This document shows, piece by piece, positions 1-8,807 of a stretch of 64,000 nucleotides of DNA (positions are counted from its first letter, which is position 1; each line of letters starts with the position of its first letter). The DNA is from Bernardetia sp. MNP-M8. Its GTDB lineage: Bacteria > Bacteroidota > Bacteroidia > Cytophagales > Bernardetiaceae. A model generated the notes under the pieces. The model was not told where the DNA came from. It was given only the letters and a program-made list of their open reading frames with translations, and did not search any database. Position numbers and translations under genes: made by a program. The stretch is taken from NCBI RefSeq assembly GCF_037126285.1, contig NZ_CP147012.1:3556676-3620675 (forward strand), written 5' to 3'.

Positions 1-678
1 ATCGGTTTTGATGTTTTCTATTCCTGTTTTAGAAAATGTTTGATGACTAATTCCGTATGAAATGCCAGTTTTGATGAATTTTAAGTAACTGCTACTTTTA
101 AAAAGATGTGTAGTAATTCTATTTTCTATTTCTGATTTATAAAAAGTAGTTTGTTGAAATTTATAATAGATAGTTCTTTTAAATAGCTTAGTTTTTAGTT
201 GTCCATAAAAGTCTGAGTTGTGTTCAAAATTGCTACTATATCCTCCATCTAATCCAACTCCACGTTTTAGAAAAGAATAATCCCAAAACTTACTAAGTGA
301 AATACCATAAGGATTATAAAAAATACCACTCCAATAATTTATTTTTAGAGGGTAATAAGGTATTCTACAAACTGCATCTTCTAAAATTACTTTAGATTGA
401 AGGATAATAGTTTGAGTAGTCTCTGAAGCTATTATTTCTAAGGAACGACAACCTATACATCTAAAGACTAAAATATCATTTTCATCTTCTACCTCAATTT
501 CAAAATTTCCATCAATGTCTGCCATAGTGCCTCTAGTAGTCCCCTTGATTTGAATAGTCGTACCAGGTGAAGTTTGTCCAATACTATCAATAAACACTTT
601 ACCACTCATCCTAATCTGCCCAAAAACAGAACAAGAAACAGAAAAAAGAAAGAGTATAAAAAGTATAGATTTTTTCAT
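1..678 (-). CDS. Secreted protein with carboxypeptidase-regulatory-like domain, 3' end cut by window
   Basis: The frame is open from the ATG at 678 to the window edge (226 codons), so the C-terminus is missing. It opens with a hydrophobic signal peptide ending near SVFGQ, followed by a short beta-sandwich resembling CarboxypepD_reg-like domains (a TTRGTMADIDGNFEIEV segment matches the usual G-x-F pattern). The remainder is tyrosine- and aromatic-rich beta-strand sequence, compatible with an outer-membrane or periplasmic beta structure. It is a close paralog of the next gene (697-1608): the first seven codons match and blocks such as NYWSGIFYNPYGI and the QQTT region recur. The two lie 18 bp apart on the same strand, so they are probably co-transcribed. 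Function is unknown. Confidence 0.75.
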   Translation of the reverse strand, partial: MKKSILFILFLFSVSCSVFGQIRMSGKVFIDSIGQTSPGTTIQIKGTTRGTMADIDGNFEIEVEDENDILVFRCIGCRSLEIIASETTQTIILQSKVILEDAVCRIPYYPLKINYWSGIFYNPYGISLSKFWDYSFLKRGVGLDGGYSSNFEHNSDFYGQLKTKLFKRTIYYKFQQTTFYKSEIENRITTHLFKSSSYLKFIKTGISYGISHQTFSKTGIENIKTD

Positions 679-696
679 AGTTTTTTAAGGTTTAGA

Positions 697-1608
697 TTAG
701 AAAATGTAGCCTAAAGCGAGATTGATTTCTTTAAAGTCTTGTGTGGTTTGGCGATATTGAATATCTGTAGTGAATGTTAATCTCTTTTTATATCTTGGTT
801 TATAACGAAAATCTTTATGCAGACGAATATCCCACGCCCAGTAGTCTTGCCAATAGAGAGATTTAAAGTAAAGATTACCTACATATTTTATATATTTTGC
901 AATTCCTATATTCGCACCCCAGTTTTTTTTCAAGCTATTTTCTATACCTTTTCTTTCAAACTGTTGATAGCCTATTCCGTACATAATACCAAAATATTTG
1001 AATCCTGTACTGCTTTCTAGAAGATGTGTAGTTATTTTATTTTCAGTTTCTGATTTATTGACAGTTGTTTGTTGAAAAGTATAATAAATATGCTGTCCCA
1101 GTAGGTCTGTTCCTGCACTACCATAAAAATCTATATTACCTTTAAAATTAGTGCTATATCCTGCTCTGAATAAAAAATATTTTCTGTTCTCTTGTTCTTT
1201 ATTTGAGTAGAAACCTTTGCTTATCATAATTCCATAAGGATTATAAAAAATTCCACTCCAATAATTTATCTCTAAAGGTTCTACATAGACAACTATCACA
1301 CGTAAAGTACATACATTTCCTGATTCTAATGTAACTATCGAATCATTTATAATTTTATTTGCAATAAATTTTTGAGCATCACGCCCAGCAGAAGAAAATA
1401 TAAGAGAATCATTTTTGTTCTTTACTTCTATCTCAAAACTTCCAGTATTAGTAGTAGTTGAATAGGTAGAATCAGAGTTTTTAATAGCTACTGGACGTAA
1501 AATAGGTCTTCCTCGTGCATCGATAATTTTTCCCTTCACACTAACCTGCCCAAAAACAGAATAAGAAATCAACAGAAGAAAGAGCATAAAAAGTATAGAT
1601 TTTTTCAT
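697..1608 (-). CDS. Secreted protein with carboxypeptidase-regulatory-like domain, tandem paralog
   Basis: 303 aa. A signal peptide (residues 1-20, ending SVFGQ) is followed by a beta-sandwich around residues 22-95 like the CarboxypepD_reg domains of Bacteroidota surface proteins. A long C-terminal aromatic beta-strand region ends in a Y-x-F terminus (LALGYIF), a common ending for outer-membrane beta-barrels. It matches the gene at 1-678 along its length, including NYWSGIFYNPYGI, so the pair arose by tandem duplication. It is the upstream gene of the pair. No enzymatic motif is visible. An envelope location is inferred; the function is unknown. Confidence 0.75.
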   Translation of the reverse strand: MKKSILFMLFLLLISYSVFGQVSVKGKIIDARGRPILRPVAIKNSDSTYSTTTNTGSFEIEVKNKNDSLIFSSAGRDAQKFIANKIINDSIVTLESGNVCTLRVIVVYVEPLEINYWSGIFYNPYGIMISKGFYSNKEQENRKYFLFRAGYSTNFKGNIDFYGSAGTDLLGQHIYYTFQQTTVNKSETENKITTHLLESSTGFKYFGIMYGIGYQQFERKGIENSLKKNWGANIGIAKYIKYVGNLYFKSLYWQDYWAWDIRLHKDFRYKPRYKKRLTFTTDIQYRQTTQDFKEINLALGYIF

Positions 1609-1743
1609 AGATTTTTGGCTTGTAATTGTCTGACACTTTGAAGTGTCTTGATAATTTTTTTGTTAAGATTTACTAATAGTTTTCCTAGATTACGCAACTT
1701 TAACCTCAAAACGCTGCAAAATTATTCCTAAAATGGAATTTTT

Positions 1744-1775
1744 TTGTTACTACTTGTTGTTTTTTGATAACTTTG
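1744..1775 (+). promoter_or_regulatory. Bacteroidota-type promoter for cysS
   Basis: TTG at 1744-1746, 21 bases, then TAACTTTG at 1768-1775, matching the known Bacteroidota sigma-A consensus (TTG, 19-21, TAnnTTTG). Transcription would start near 1782, leaving a leader of about 80 nt that includes the palindromic repeat at 1795-1844. Confidence 0.6.
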
Positions 1776-1794
1776 TTATTGCTTTATAGTAATT

Positions 1795-1844
1795 CAGACT
1801 TCCTAGTCTGAATACAATATTTTTCGAACAGACTGGGAAGTCTG
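1795..1844. repeat. Short palindromic repeat, CAGACT family, copy 1
   Basis: Two 16-base arms, CAGACTTCCTAGTCTG at 1795-1810 and CAGACTGGGAAGTCTG at 1829-1844, are near reverse complements. Each arm is also a small hairpin (CAGACT/AGTCTG). The family recurs at 34081, 57978 and 63263. Here it sits in the predicted cysS leader, so the mRNA would carry the fold. Confidence 0.8.
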
Positions 1845-1865
1845 TTTTACTTAATACTTTAGTCA

Positions 1866-3389
1866 ATGAATCCTGAAAAAGACCTTCTCATCTATAATAC
1901 GCTTACTCGCAAACGAGAAAAATTTGAACCTTTAAATGCACCTTTTGTCGGAATGTATGTCTGTGGTCCTACGGTTTATAATGATGTACATTTGGGAAAC
2001 TGTCGTACATTTACGTTTTTCGATGTCGTTTATAGATATTTGAGTTATTTGGGATACAAAGTGAGATACGTGCGAAATATTACTGATGTAGGTCATTTGA
2101 CTGGCGATAGCGATGAAGGCGATGATAAAATCTCTAAACAAGCTCGTTTGGAACAAATTGAGCCGATGGAAGTCGTTCAGCGTTACACGAATGGTTTTCA
2201 TGATGTGATGTTGGAGTTGGGAAATATTCCACCAAGCATCGAACCTACTGCAACAGGACATTTATTAGAACAGATTGAAATGGTTCAGAAAATCTTGAAA
2301 AATGGATTTGCGTATGAATCTAATGGTTCTGTTTATTTTGATGTAGTGAAGTATAACGAATCCCACAATTATGGGAAACTCTCTGGTAGAAATATCGAAG
2401 AGCAACTAGAAGGACAAGGAACACGAAAATTAGACGGACAAGAAGAAAAGAAAAATAGTGTGGACTTTGCTATTTGGAAAAATGCAGACCCTTCGCATTT
2501 GATGCAATGGGACACACAATGGGGAAAAGGGTTTCCAGGGTGGCATTTGGAGTGTTCTGTAATGAGTACAAAATATTTGGGCGATGAGTTTGATATTCAC
2601 GGTGGAGGAATGGATTTGCAGTTTCCTCATCACGAATGTGAAATTGCACAAGCTGTTGCCACAACAGGAAAAGAGCCAGTAAAATATTGGTTACATTCGA
2701 ATATGCTGACCATGAATGGAACAAAAATGTCAAAGTCTTTGGGAAATGTAATTATGCCAGATGAGCTTTTTACAGGAAATTCAGAGCTTTTGACAGAATC
2801 CTATTCGCCTATGGTTTTTCGCTTTTTTATGTTTCAAACGCATTATCGTAGTACGATGGATATTACAGATGATGCTTTGAAAGCAGCCAAAAAAGGCTAT
2901 TTTAAGTTAATGAATGGAATCAAGAATGCTAAAAACTTAGAATATCCATCTGAATCAGAATTAAACTCAGAATTAAGCATAGAGGAAAAACAGGAAAGTG
3001 ATATTCAAAAATCTATAACTTCTGTTTTTAGAGGAATCAATGATGATTTTAATACAGCCAAATCTATTGCAGCTTTATTTAATCTTGTCAAGAAAATAAA
3101 TATGCTTCATGCAGGACAGCTTGATTTTTCTCAAATCTCTAAGGAGTCTTTTGATAAACTGAAAAGTACATTGATTGATTTTACAGAACAAGTTTTGGGG
3201 ATAAAAGAAGAGTTGCCACAAGGCGAAAAAATGCTCAAAGAAATGATAGCTACTTTAGTGGAAATGTATAAAGAAGCCAAAGAAGCTAGAAACTACGAAA
3301 AAGTAGATTATTTGAGAAGCAAAGCTAAAGAAATCGGTATTGTCTTTAAAGATATGAAAGATAGAATTGATTGGGCTTATGAGGAGTAG
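1866..3389 (+). CDS. cysS: Cysteinyl-tRNA synthetase
   Basis: 507 aa, normal length for the family. It charges tRNA-Cys with cysteine in the cytoplasm. The class I signature appears as HLGN at residues 42-45 (HIGH motif) after CGPTVYN, and KMSKS is at 287-291. Likely zinc ligands, by analogy with the E. coli enzyme, are Cys33, Cys230 (WHLECS), His255 and Glu259 (FPHHECEIAQ). The C-terminal helical region is present. The ATG at 1866 fits the family start and lies downstream of the promoter at 1744-1775. A strong hairpin terminator follows at 3459. It is transcribed alone. Confidence 0.98.
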   Translation: MNPEKDLLIYNTLTRKREKFEPLNAPFVGMYVCGPTVYNDVHLGNCRTFTFFDVVYRYLSYLGYKVRYVRNITDVGHLTGDSDEGDDKISKQARLEQIEPMEVVQRYTNGFHDVMLELGNIPPSIEPTATGHLLEQIEMVQKILKNGFAYESNGSVYFDVVKYNESHNYGKLSGRNIEEQLEGQGTRKLDGQEEKKNSVDFAIWKNADPSHLMQWDTQWGKGFPGWHLECSVMSTKYLGDEFDIHGGGMDLQFPHHECEIAQAVATTGKEPVKYWLHSNMLTMNGTKMSKSLGNVIMPDELFTGNSELLTESYSPMVFRFFMFQTHYRSTMDITDDALKAAKKGYFKLMNGIKNAKNLEYPSESELNSELSIEEKQESDIQKSITSVFRGINDDFNTAKSIAALFNLVKKINMLHAGQLDFSQISKESFDKLKSTLIDFTEQVLGIKEELPQGEKMLKEMIATLVEMYKEAKEARNYEKVDYLRSKAKEIGIVFKDMKDRIDWAYEE

Positions 3390-3458
3390 AATTCAATTAT
3401 GAATTGTCAATTACGACCTGTTAAAGCAGCGTAGCTAATTACGAATTAAAAATGACGT

Positions 3459-3500
3459 AAAAAACGGCTTCAAAATATTCATGTTTTGAAGCCGTTTTTT
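3459..3500. terminator. Rho-independent terminator after cysS
   Basis: A 15-bp stem (AAAACGGCTTCAAAA paired with TTTTGAAGCCGTTTT) with an 8-nt loop, A-tract on the left and T-tract on the right. It can act in both directions between cysS and the convergent gene ending at 3620. Confidence 0.85.
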
Positions 3501-3517
3501 ATGAAATACTGGAAATA

Positions 3518-3603
3518 TGTAGGTTAAAGGCTTGCCTTTGACAGATTGATAGGTATTTCTAATTTCTTACTTTACAAGTCAAAGGCAAGCCTTTTGACCT
3601 ACA
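3518..3603. repeat. Long hairpin repeat, AAGGCTTGCCTTT family, full copy
   Basis: Arms at 3518-3542 and 3578-3603 are near-perfect reverse complements (TGTAGGTTAAAGGCTTGCC on the left). Each arm also contains the inner palindrome AAAGGCTTGCCTTT. A half copy with the same left arm occurs at 33103-33126, so this is a dispersed element rather than a plain terminator. Confidence 0.7.
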
Positions 3604-3619
3604 AATACGTTATGCAATT

Positions 3620-5743
3620 TTATTTCCCCACCAATTCAATTTCTACTCTTCTACCATAAAAGTCTTCTCCGTAAGGATTATTCGTATCTATCCCAAAAGA
3701 ACCTTCTACAATACGACTTTCAGAAATTCCTGCATCTAAAAGCAGTTTTTTGACGGCTTCTGTTCTTTGTTTTGATAGTTTTTGATTGAAGGCTGCACTT
3801 CCTTTCGAATCTGTAAAACCATAAATACGAACACTTAGATTTGTATCATTTTTCAAAACGGCAATCAAAGGAGCAATTTTTTCTTTGTCTTTCGGAACGA
3901 TTGTAGAAGAACCTGTTTTAAAGAAAATTTCTACTTTCTTTATTCCAATTACTTCGCTTGTCGTTGGAGTTTTTTGCTCTTTATTCATTACTATAACAGT
4001 ATCATTTCTAGTATTAATCAAATCAACTTTTTCGTTTTGTTTCTGATTTGCTAAAAGTTCTAATTGTGTTTGAAGAGTAGATAGTTGATTAGTTATTTTT
4101 GCTAAATCTTCATTTTGAGTAGAATTTAAAGTTTGATTTTCTGCTTGGTTTTCCAACTGATTTTCTAAAGCTGCCATTCGCTGTTGCGTATACAAAAACT
4201 GCAATTCCATCAATTTATACATTTCATCATTTGATTTTCCAGTAGTTTGAGTTTCTACTGTTTTGATAGAATCAAGTTTGTTTTGAAGGTTTTGCATTTC
4301 TAATTTTGCGAGTTCTTGCGCTTCTTCGTCGGCTTTTAGCTGTGCTTTGGTCTTTTTTACTTTCTTGCTATCTTCAATTTCCTTCAAACGACTTTCCAGT
4401 TCTTGAATCGTTTTTTCTTGTTTTGTTGTATCTGAATTTGTAATTTCAGAAGTCAACTTTTGATAATTAGAACCATTCACCATCTGTCCGTTTTGAGGAA
4501 CAACTACTACATTGGTAACTGTGCTATCACTTCCCGATTTAGTTGTCGTTACATTGACATTGATATCAAGTTTGAGTGTCTGAACAGGATTAGGGTTTTG
4601 ATATGGATATTGTGAATTCTGATTGTAATTGTACGGATTTTGATTTTGTCCGTTTTGATTTTGGTTATATGGATTTTGATTGTTTTGTGTTTGATTTGTT
4701 TCTACTTGTATTTCAGAATTTTTGCTATAATCTGGAATTCCATCAACGGTTACCGTTTTTAAAGAATCTGGATTTAGTTCAAAAATACTTTTTGGTTTGT
4801 TGGCAGCATATAACGCAGGCGCACGAAAAGCATGTTTTTTTGGAGAAAACGACCAACTAATTCCGAAAGAAGTAAAAATAAAAGCATCATTTTTCAAAAA
4901 TCCTTGATTTGTATTTCCTCTACTTCCTTGTCCGTTATTGTAATTGGCAGGATTGGCAACATAACCTTGTTCTGCACTTTCATACGATGAGCGAAAATCT
5001 CCACTTACATCATCTAAAAAATCACTTGTTAGAGAATAATTAACAACAGACTGCACATGCAAACTAAGACGATTTAGAAGGCGAAGTTTCAAACCCACAC
5101 CAACAGGAACATTTAAAGAATAGGGCGAATAACTGGTTGAACTTTCTGTATTAAAATCAGAAAGGCGAGTTTCGAAGTTTCCATCTTGTTGAATAATTTG
5201 TCCATTTCCAGTATTTCCTCCACTATTTTCGGGAGCATTACGAATCGTATTATCTGACCAATAGTAATAAGGAGATTTTACATCTTGAGAATTTTGATAA
5301 TACAAATCTCCATAGTTTTCAAAATACGTTCCCCCTATTCCAGCCATCAAATAAGGCGATAAAAACGCATTTTCTCCCAAAAGCCAACCATTATCCGTAT
5401 AAAAAGTGAAGATATAAGCAGCCGAATAAATTTTGGTTTGTACATTTAGAGAACGCTCCAAAATTCCTGTGTTTCTATCGTTTGCTGTAAATTCTCCATA
5501 GGTTAGTTGCAGACGATTTGAAAGTGTTTTGTTAGGCGTATTTTCGATGCTCAGACCAAAAGAAAATTGATTAAAATCGGTAGCGAACATTTCTTTTTGT
5601 TGCCAAAACTTTTCATTCAAATCTCCACGATAGGTCATATTTCCTGTTTGTAAACCAACACGCCAATTAAAATTGTTTTGTTGAGAAAATGCAAACGGAA
5701 TAAATAAGAAAATTGAAAGAATTAGGAAGTATATTTTTTTCAT
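3620..5743 (-). CDS. OmpA-family outer-membrane protein with Asn/Gln-rich linker
   Basis: 707 aa from the ATG at 5743 (MKKIYFLILS). A longer start at 5836 would add 31 residues read out of a palindromic repeat and hide the signal peptide, so it is rejected. Order: signal peptide 1-21; a beta-barrel-like N-terminal domain to about residue 300; an Asn/Gln/Tyr/Pro-rich linker at about 350-388; a coiled-coil segment at about 430-560; and a C-terminal OmpA peptidoglycan-binding domain from about residue 605 (YGFTDSKGSAAFNQKLSKQR and a final RRVEIEL). Such proteins tether the outer membrane to the cell wall. The long low-complexity linker is unusual in composition but common in type for Bacteroidota. 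Confidence 0.88.
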   Translation of the reverse strand: MKKIYFLILSIFLFIPFAFSQQNNFNWRVGLQTGNMTYRGDLNEKFWQQKEMFATDFNQFSFGLSIENTPNKTLSNRLQLTYGEFTANDRNTGILERSLNVQTKIYSAAYIFTFYTDNGWLLGENAFLSPYLMAGIGGTYFENYGDLYYQNSQDVKSPYYYWSDNTIRNAPENSGGNTGNGQIIQQDGNFETRLSDFNTESSTSYSPYSLNVPVGVGLKLRLLNRLSLHVQSVVNYSLTSDFLDDVSGDFRSSYESAEQGYVANPANYNNGQGSRGNTNQGFLKNDAFIFTSFGISWSFSPKKHAFRAPALYAANKPKSIFELNPDSLKTVTVDGIPDYSKNSEIQVETNQTQNNQNPYNQNQNGQNQNPYNYNQNSQYPYQNPNPVQTLKLDINVNVTTTKSGSDSTVTNVVVVPQNGQMVNGSNYQKLTSEITNSDTTKQEKTIQELESRLKEIEDSKKVKKTKAQLKADEEAQELAKLEMQNLQNKLDSIKTVETQTTGKSNDEMYKLMELQFLYTQQRMAALENQLENQAENQTLNSTQNEDLAKITNQLSTLQTQLELLANQKQNEKVDLINTRNDTVIVMNKEQKTPTTSEVIGIKKVEIFFKTGSSTIVPKDKEKIAPLIAVLKNDTNLSVRIYGFTDSKGSAAFNQKLSKQRTEAVKKLLLDAGISESRIVEGSFGIDTNNPYGEDFYGRRVEIELVGK

Positions 5744-5765
5744 TGTAATTTGTATATATTTATAG

Positions 5766-5850
5766 CAACCGTCAACGAGGCTTTGCCGTCGTTGAGGTAA
5801 AATAATTTTATAAACTAACCTTGTTGACGGCAACACCTCAACGACGGTTG
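5766..5850. repeat. Compound palindromic repeat, CCGTCGTTGAGG family, copy 1
   Basis: Left part 5766-5798 (CAACCGTCAACGAGG, then CCGTCGTTGAGGT) and right part 5821-5850 (TTGTTGACGG, then CCTCAACGACGGTTG) form nested inverted repeats. A related copy is at 6492-6523, so the methyltransferase gene 5864-6490 is flanked on both sides. Confidence 0.7.
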
Positions 5851-5863
5851 TAAAGTATTCAAA

Positions 5864-6490
5864 ATGAATTGCACTTTATGTCAAACGCTTTTAAAAAATA
5901 AAGCAGACGATTTTTATTTTATTTGTGATACGTGTGGTTCATATTTAAAAGACCAAAAGTTTTACTTAGATAATCTTCAAGAAATAGGAATTTATGAAAA
6001 ACATAAAAATGATGTAAACGATATTCGTTATCAAAATTTCACTTCGCCTATCACAAATTTGATTTTATCAAATTTTACTTCAAATCATTTAGGTTTAGAT
6101 TATGGTTGTGGTACAGCTCCTGTAATTTCCAAATTATTGAAAGATAAAGGCTACCAAGTTGAACTCTATGACCCTTATTTTCATCCAAACGAAAATTATC
6201 AAAACTATCACTACGATTATATTTTCAGTTGTGAAGTTTTCGAACATTTTTATAATCCAAAACAAGAAATAGAAAAACTTTTATCTATTTTGAGTCCAAA
6301 AGGGCAATTATTAATAATGACACTTATTTATGATTCTGAAACAGATGCAGATTTTAAAGATTGGTATTACAGAAAAGACCCAACACACGTTTTTATTTAT
6401 ACAAAAAAGACAATTCAATTTATTGCTCAAAATTATAATTTGAAATTTGAGATACAGAATAATAGATTGATAGTTTTTGAAAAAATATGA
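5864..6490 (+). CDS. SAM-dependent methyltransferase with N-terminal zinc-ribbon
   Basis: 208 aa. The N-terminus has two Cys pairs (Cys3/Cys6 and Cys21/Cys24, CTLC and CDTC), typical of a zinc ribbon. A class I methyltransferase fold follows: motif I is LDYGCGTAP at 78-86, an acidic residue after beta-2 (ELYDPYF), and a FSCEVFEHF segment typical of the Methyltransf_23 group. The substrate is not evident; relatives act on small molecules, sugars or proteins. It stands alone between two palindromic repeats of one family. The start near 5864 leaves 13 bases after the upstream repeat. Confidence 0.8.
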   Translation: MNCTLCQTLLKNKADDFYFICDTCGSYLKDQKFYLDNLQEIGIYEKHKNDVNDIRYQNFTSPITNLILSNFTSNHLGLDYGCGTAPVISKLLKDKGYQVELYDPYFHPNENYQNYHYDYIFSCEVFEHFYNPKQEIEKLLSILSPKGQLLIMTLIYDSETDADFKDWYYRKDPTHVFIYTKKTIQFIAQNYNLKFEIQNNRLIVFEKI

Positions 6491-6491
6491 A

Positions 6492-6523
6492 ACTGTCGTT
6501 GAGGTCAAGACCGTCAACGAGGG
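6492..6523. repeat. Palindromic repeat, CCGTCGTTGAGG family, copy 2
   Basis: CTGTCGTTGAGGTC followed by AAGACCGTCAACGAGGG: a partial copy of the element at 5766-5850. It lies immediately after the methyltransferase stop codon. Confidence 0.6.
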
Positions 6524-6531
6524 CAATGATT

Positions 6532-7725
6532 TTACTTTTCAAGATCAATCCAAAAACGAAATTCAGCACTAAAGCCAACAAACGGACGTATGTAAACTTG
6601 GTCAGCTAAAGAATTTCCTCTTGATGAATCTTCCAAAAATGTTGCACCTGCATTGAAGCGAATAAAACGAAAAACTCTATATCCCAATCCTAAATAAGTT
6701 GGACGTTTGAAAATAGGACCTGAAATTTCTTGTCCTGCATCGTCTTCAAAATTATTCCAAAAGAAACCTGCTGAAATCGAACTTCTACTCCAAAACTCTC
6801 CTGCAAACCCTTTTTTACCCAATGGTAAAGACAAACCTGCATAAGGCGAAGTTCCGAAAGTGCTATTTTCAGAATTTGTTCCTGTCAGATGAACACCTCC
6901 ATAACCTACATTTAAAGGAATTTCGGTACGAGTTTTTTCGGTTGGATAATCATCCATAAATTTACGGTCTTGTAAGACTAATAAATCTACATTCAAAACT
7001 TGTCCTAGTTCACTGGCTAAAAGTTGTTTTAACTCTGTCATCAATTTTTCTCTATAATCTGCACGAGAATCTTTTTTCTTTCTTTTGGAGAAAATAAATT
7101 TCCCTTTTTTGAGGTTGGCTTTATTGATTTGGTCAATTTTAGAAACTACTAAATCTGAAAATCCTTCAAATTGTAATTGGCTTCTATTTCTGTATAGAGA
7201 AAGTCCTTTTCTAGCAATTTCATTTAAGTTTCTGACAAGTTGTGCCGTTCCTCCGATTACTCTAGCTCGTTTTCTTTCAACAGTAAATGATTGTTCTGTA
7301 TAAGCAAAAAGATTATTATATAGGTCTTGGCGAAGGTTTTCTCTTTCCATATCCGTAATTCGTCTGTAATAATCAATCTGTAAATCGTATTTTGAAGAAC
7401 CACGCAGTTTGTAGTTTACAGGAACAGTAAAAGTACCAATAGATGAATAAGGAGGACGCACCCAAGTAGCAACAAATAAAGGTTTGGGTTCGTCTTTTCG
7501 ATTACTTTTATCATCTAAAATTGTGATTTCTACCAAAACAGTTTCTGGCTGTGCTGCTCCACTAATCATTAAATTTTCTTGTGCAGGGAGATTTTGACTA
7601 TTATTAAAAGATGATTTTTCATATTCAAAAACGGCTGTTGCATATTGTGCCTTTACATCATTTTTTGAAAAGATAAGAAGAGAAAAAATAAGGAAATTAG
7701 AAAGGAAAAGTAAATTTTTTTGCAT
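6532..7725 (-). CDS. Secreted protein of unknown function, probable outer-membrane barrel
   Basis: 397 aa. There is a signal peptide at 1-26 (ending VKAQ). An N-terminal beta-rich segment at about 30-130 is followed by a basic helical segment at about 125-235 (many Lys/Arg, including a KRKKKDSR stretch), then glycine- and aromatic-rich beta-strands from about 270 to the end. The C-terminus (FRFWIDLEK) and alternating strands suggest a barrel or barrel-like domain in the outer membrane. I do not recognise the family. No catalytic motif is visible. It has no close neighbour on its own strand. Confidence 0.7.
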   Translation of the reverse strand: MQKNLLFLSNFLIFSLLIFSKNDVKAQYATAVFEYEKSSFNNSQNLPAQENLMISGAAQPETVLVEITILDDKSNRKDEPKPLFVATWVRPPYSSIGTFTVPVNYKLRGSSKYDLQIDYYRRITDMERENLRQDLYNNLFAYTEQSFTVERKRARVIGGTAQLVRNLNEIARKGLSLYRNRSQLQFEGFSDLVVSKIDQINKANLKKGKFIFSKRKKKDSRADYREKLMTELKQLLASELGQVLNVDLLVLQDRKFMDDYPTEKTRTEIPLNVGYGGVHLTGTNSENSTFGTSPYAGLSLPLGKKGFAGEFWSRSSISAGFFWNNFEDDAGQEISGPIFKRPTYLGLGYRVFRFIRFNAGATFLEDSSRGNSLADQVYIRPFVGFSAEFRFWIDLEK

Positions 7726-7875
7726 TATGTGATTTGAAAAATGGAAATAGATTTTTTTTAAATAAACTAAAAATATCTTAAAACTCCAACTTAAACGATA
7801 ATATTTAAAATTAGTTTGATTTTTGTAGGTGTATGTTTTTAAGTCAATTTTTTATTCAAAAATTTATACAATCTA

Positions 7876-8553
7876 ATGAAAAAATTTAATACAATCATTT
7901 TTAGTTTTGCTTTTCTGTTTTTTATGGGAGCTGGTTTTTCTGTTGTAGCGCAAAATGTAAGTGAAAAAGCTATCAAAGTAGAAAAGAAAAAAACGTTGAA
8001 TGGTTTTGAAATTCAATTTGATGGAATTTCTGGAGATGCTGAAAAAGCTCTTGAAATTGCTCTTGAAAAATGGTTAGACACTCAAAAAATTAAATACAAA
8101 GAAAAAAAAGGTAATTACCACGCAGAAGAAGTAGTCGTAAAACAATTTTCTGACAAAACTTCTGATTTGCATATTTTTATGGAAGAGAAAAAAGGCAAGA
8201 TTACCTTGCAAGTTGTCCAGACTTTAGGATATGATATGGCTGTGAGTAGTAAAGACCAGCCACAAGAAGCACAAAATATTCGTTCTTGGCTAGAAAATAT
8301 GGTTAAAGAAGTTCGTTTAGAACAGATTAACCTTCAAATTGCTGCACTACAAGATAACTTAAAAGATGCTGAAAAAGAGGTTGAAAAAAATAAAAAGACA
8401 GATGAGAGCTTAAAAAACAGCATTGAAGATTATAAAAAGAAAATTGCAGATGCTGAAAATGACATTGAAAAAAATGCAGCAGAGCAAAAAGAAAATGAGC
8501 AAAAAAGAGAAGAACTCAAAAAGAAAATTGCTGAATTGGAGAATATGAAATAA
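7876..8553 (+). CDS. Secreted protein with C-terminal coiled coil, unknown function
   Basis: 225 aa. A signal peptide at 1-26 ends VVAQ. Residues 35-140 form a mixed alpha/beta domain with no motif I recognise (it contains a conserved-looking FEIQFDGISGDAEKAL segment). Residues about 145-225 are a highly charged coiled coil, rich in Lys, Glu and Asn with heptad spacing. A periplasmic location is inferred from the signal peptide and the lack of further membrane segments. A hairpin terminator lies 44 bases downstream. Confidence 0.7.
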   Translation: MKKFNTIIFSFAFLFFMGAGFSVVAQNVSEKAIKVEKKKTLNGFEIQFDGISGDAEKALEIALEKWLDTQKIKYKEKKGNYHAEEVVVKQFSDKTSDLHIFMEEKKGKITLQVVQTLGYDMAVSSKDQPQEAQNIRSWLENMVKEVRLEQINLQIAALQDNLKDAEKEVEKNKKTDESLKNSIEDYKKKIADAENDIEKNAAEQKENEQKREELKKKIAELENMK

Positions 8554-8596
8554 ATAATAGCGATTAACGATTAGTTTTTAATGGTTAATTAAATAC

Positions 8597-8633
8597 AAAA
8601 TGCCTTTACTTTTTTATGAGTAAAGGCATTTTT
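8597..8633. terminator. Hairpin terminator after the coiled-coil protein
   Basis: AAAATGCCTTTACT pairs with AGTAAAGGCATTTTT across an 8-nt loop and runs into a T-rich stretch. Confidence 0.8.
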
Positions 8634-8653
8634 GGTTTTTAGAATTTGATTAA

Positions 8654-8796
8654 TAAATATTATCATGGTTAATTTAGTAATGTTCATTTTTCCATAGCGA
8701 CAGGTTTGCAAACCTGTCGCTATGGAAAAATAAGAGTGTTTTGCTTTTTTCTAACTAATTGATTATTAGACCTGTAAATAACCGTGATAACGTTTA
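8654..8796. mobile_element. 143-bp MITE-like element, copy 1
   Basis: Its ends are imperfect inverted repeats (left TAAATATTATCATGGTTA, right TAACCGTGATAACGTTTA). In the centre, 8686-8731 is a perfect 46-bp palindrome. Near-identical copies are at 37993 and 59087; this copy differs from the second at three positions. There is no open frame, so it is non-autonomous. It lies between convergent genes. I see no clear target-site duplication. Confidence 0.75.
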
Positions 8797-8807
8797 TTCA
8801 AATAAAT

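Noticed and set aside
5744-5836. Upstream start extending the OmpA-family gene by 31 codons
   Set aside because: The extra codons come from a palindromic repeat and would bury the signal peptide; the ATG at 5743 gives a normal one.
8654-8796. Target-site duplications around the 143-bp element copies
   Set aside because: Left flanks end in TTAA or ATAA and right flanks begin TTCA, ATGT or ATAG; no consistent direct repeat, so no duplication length is claimed.
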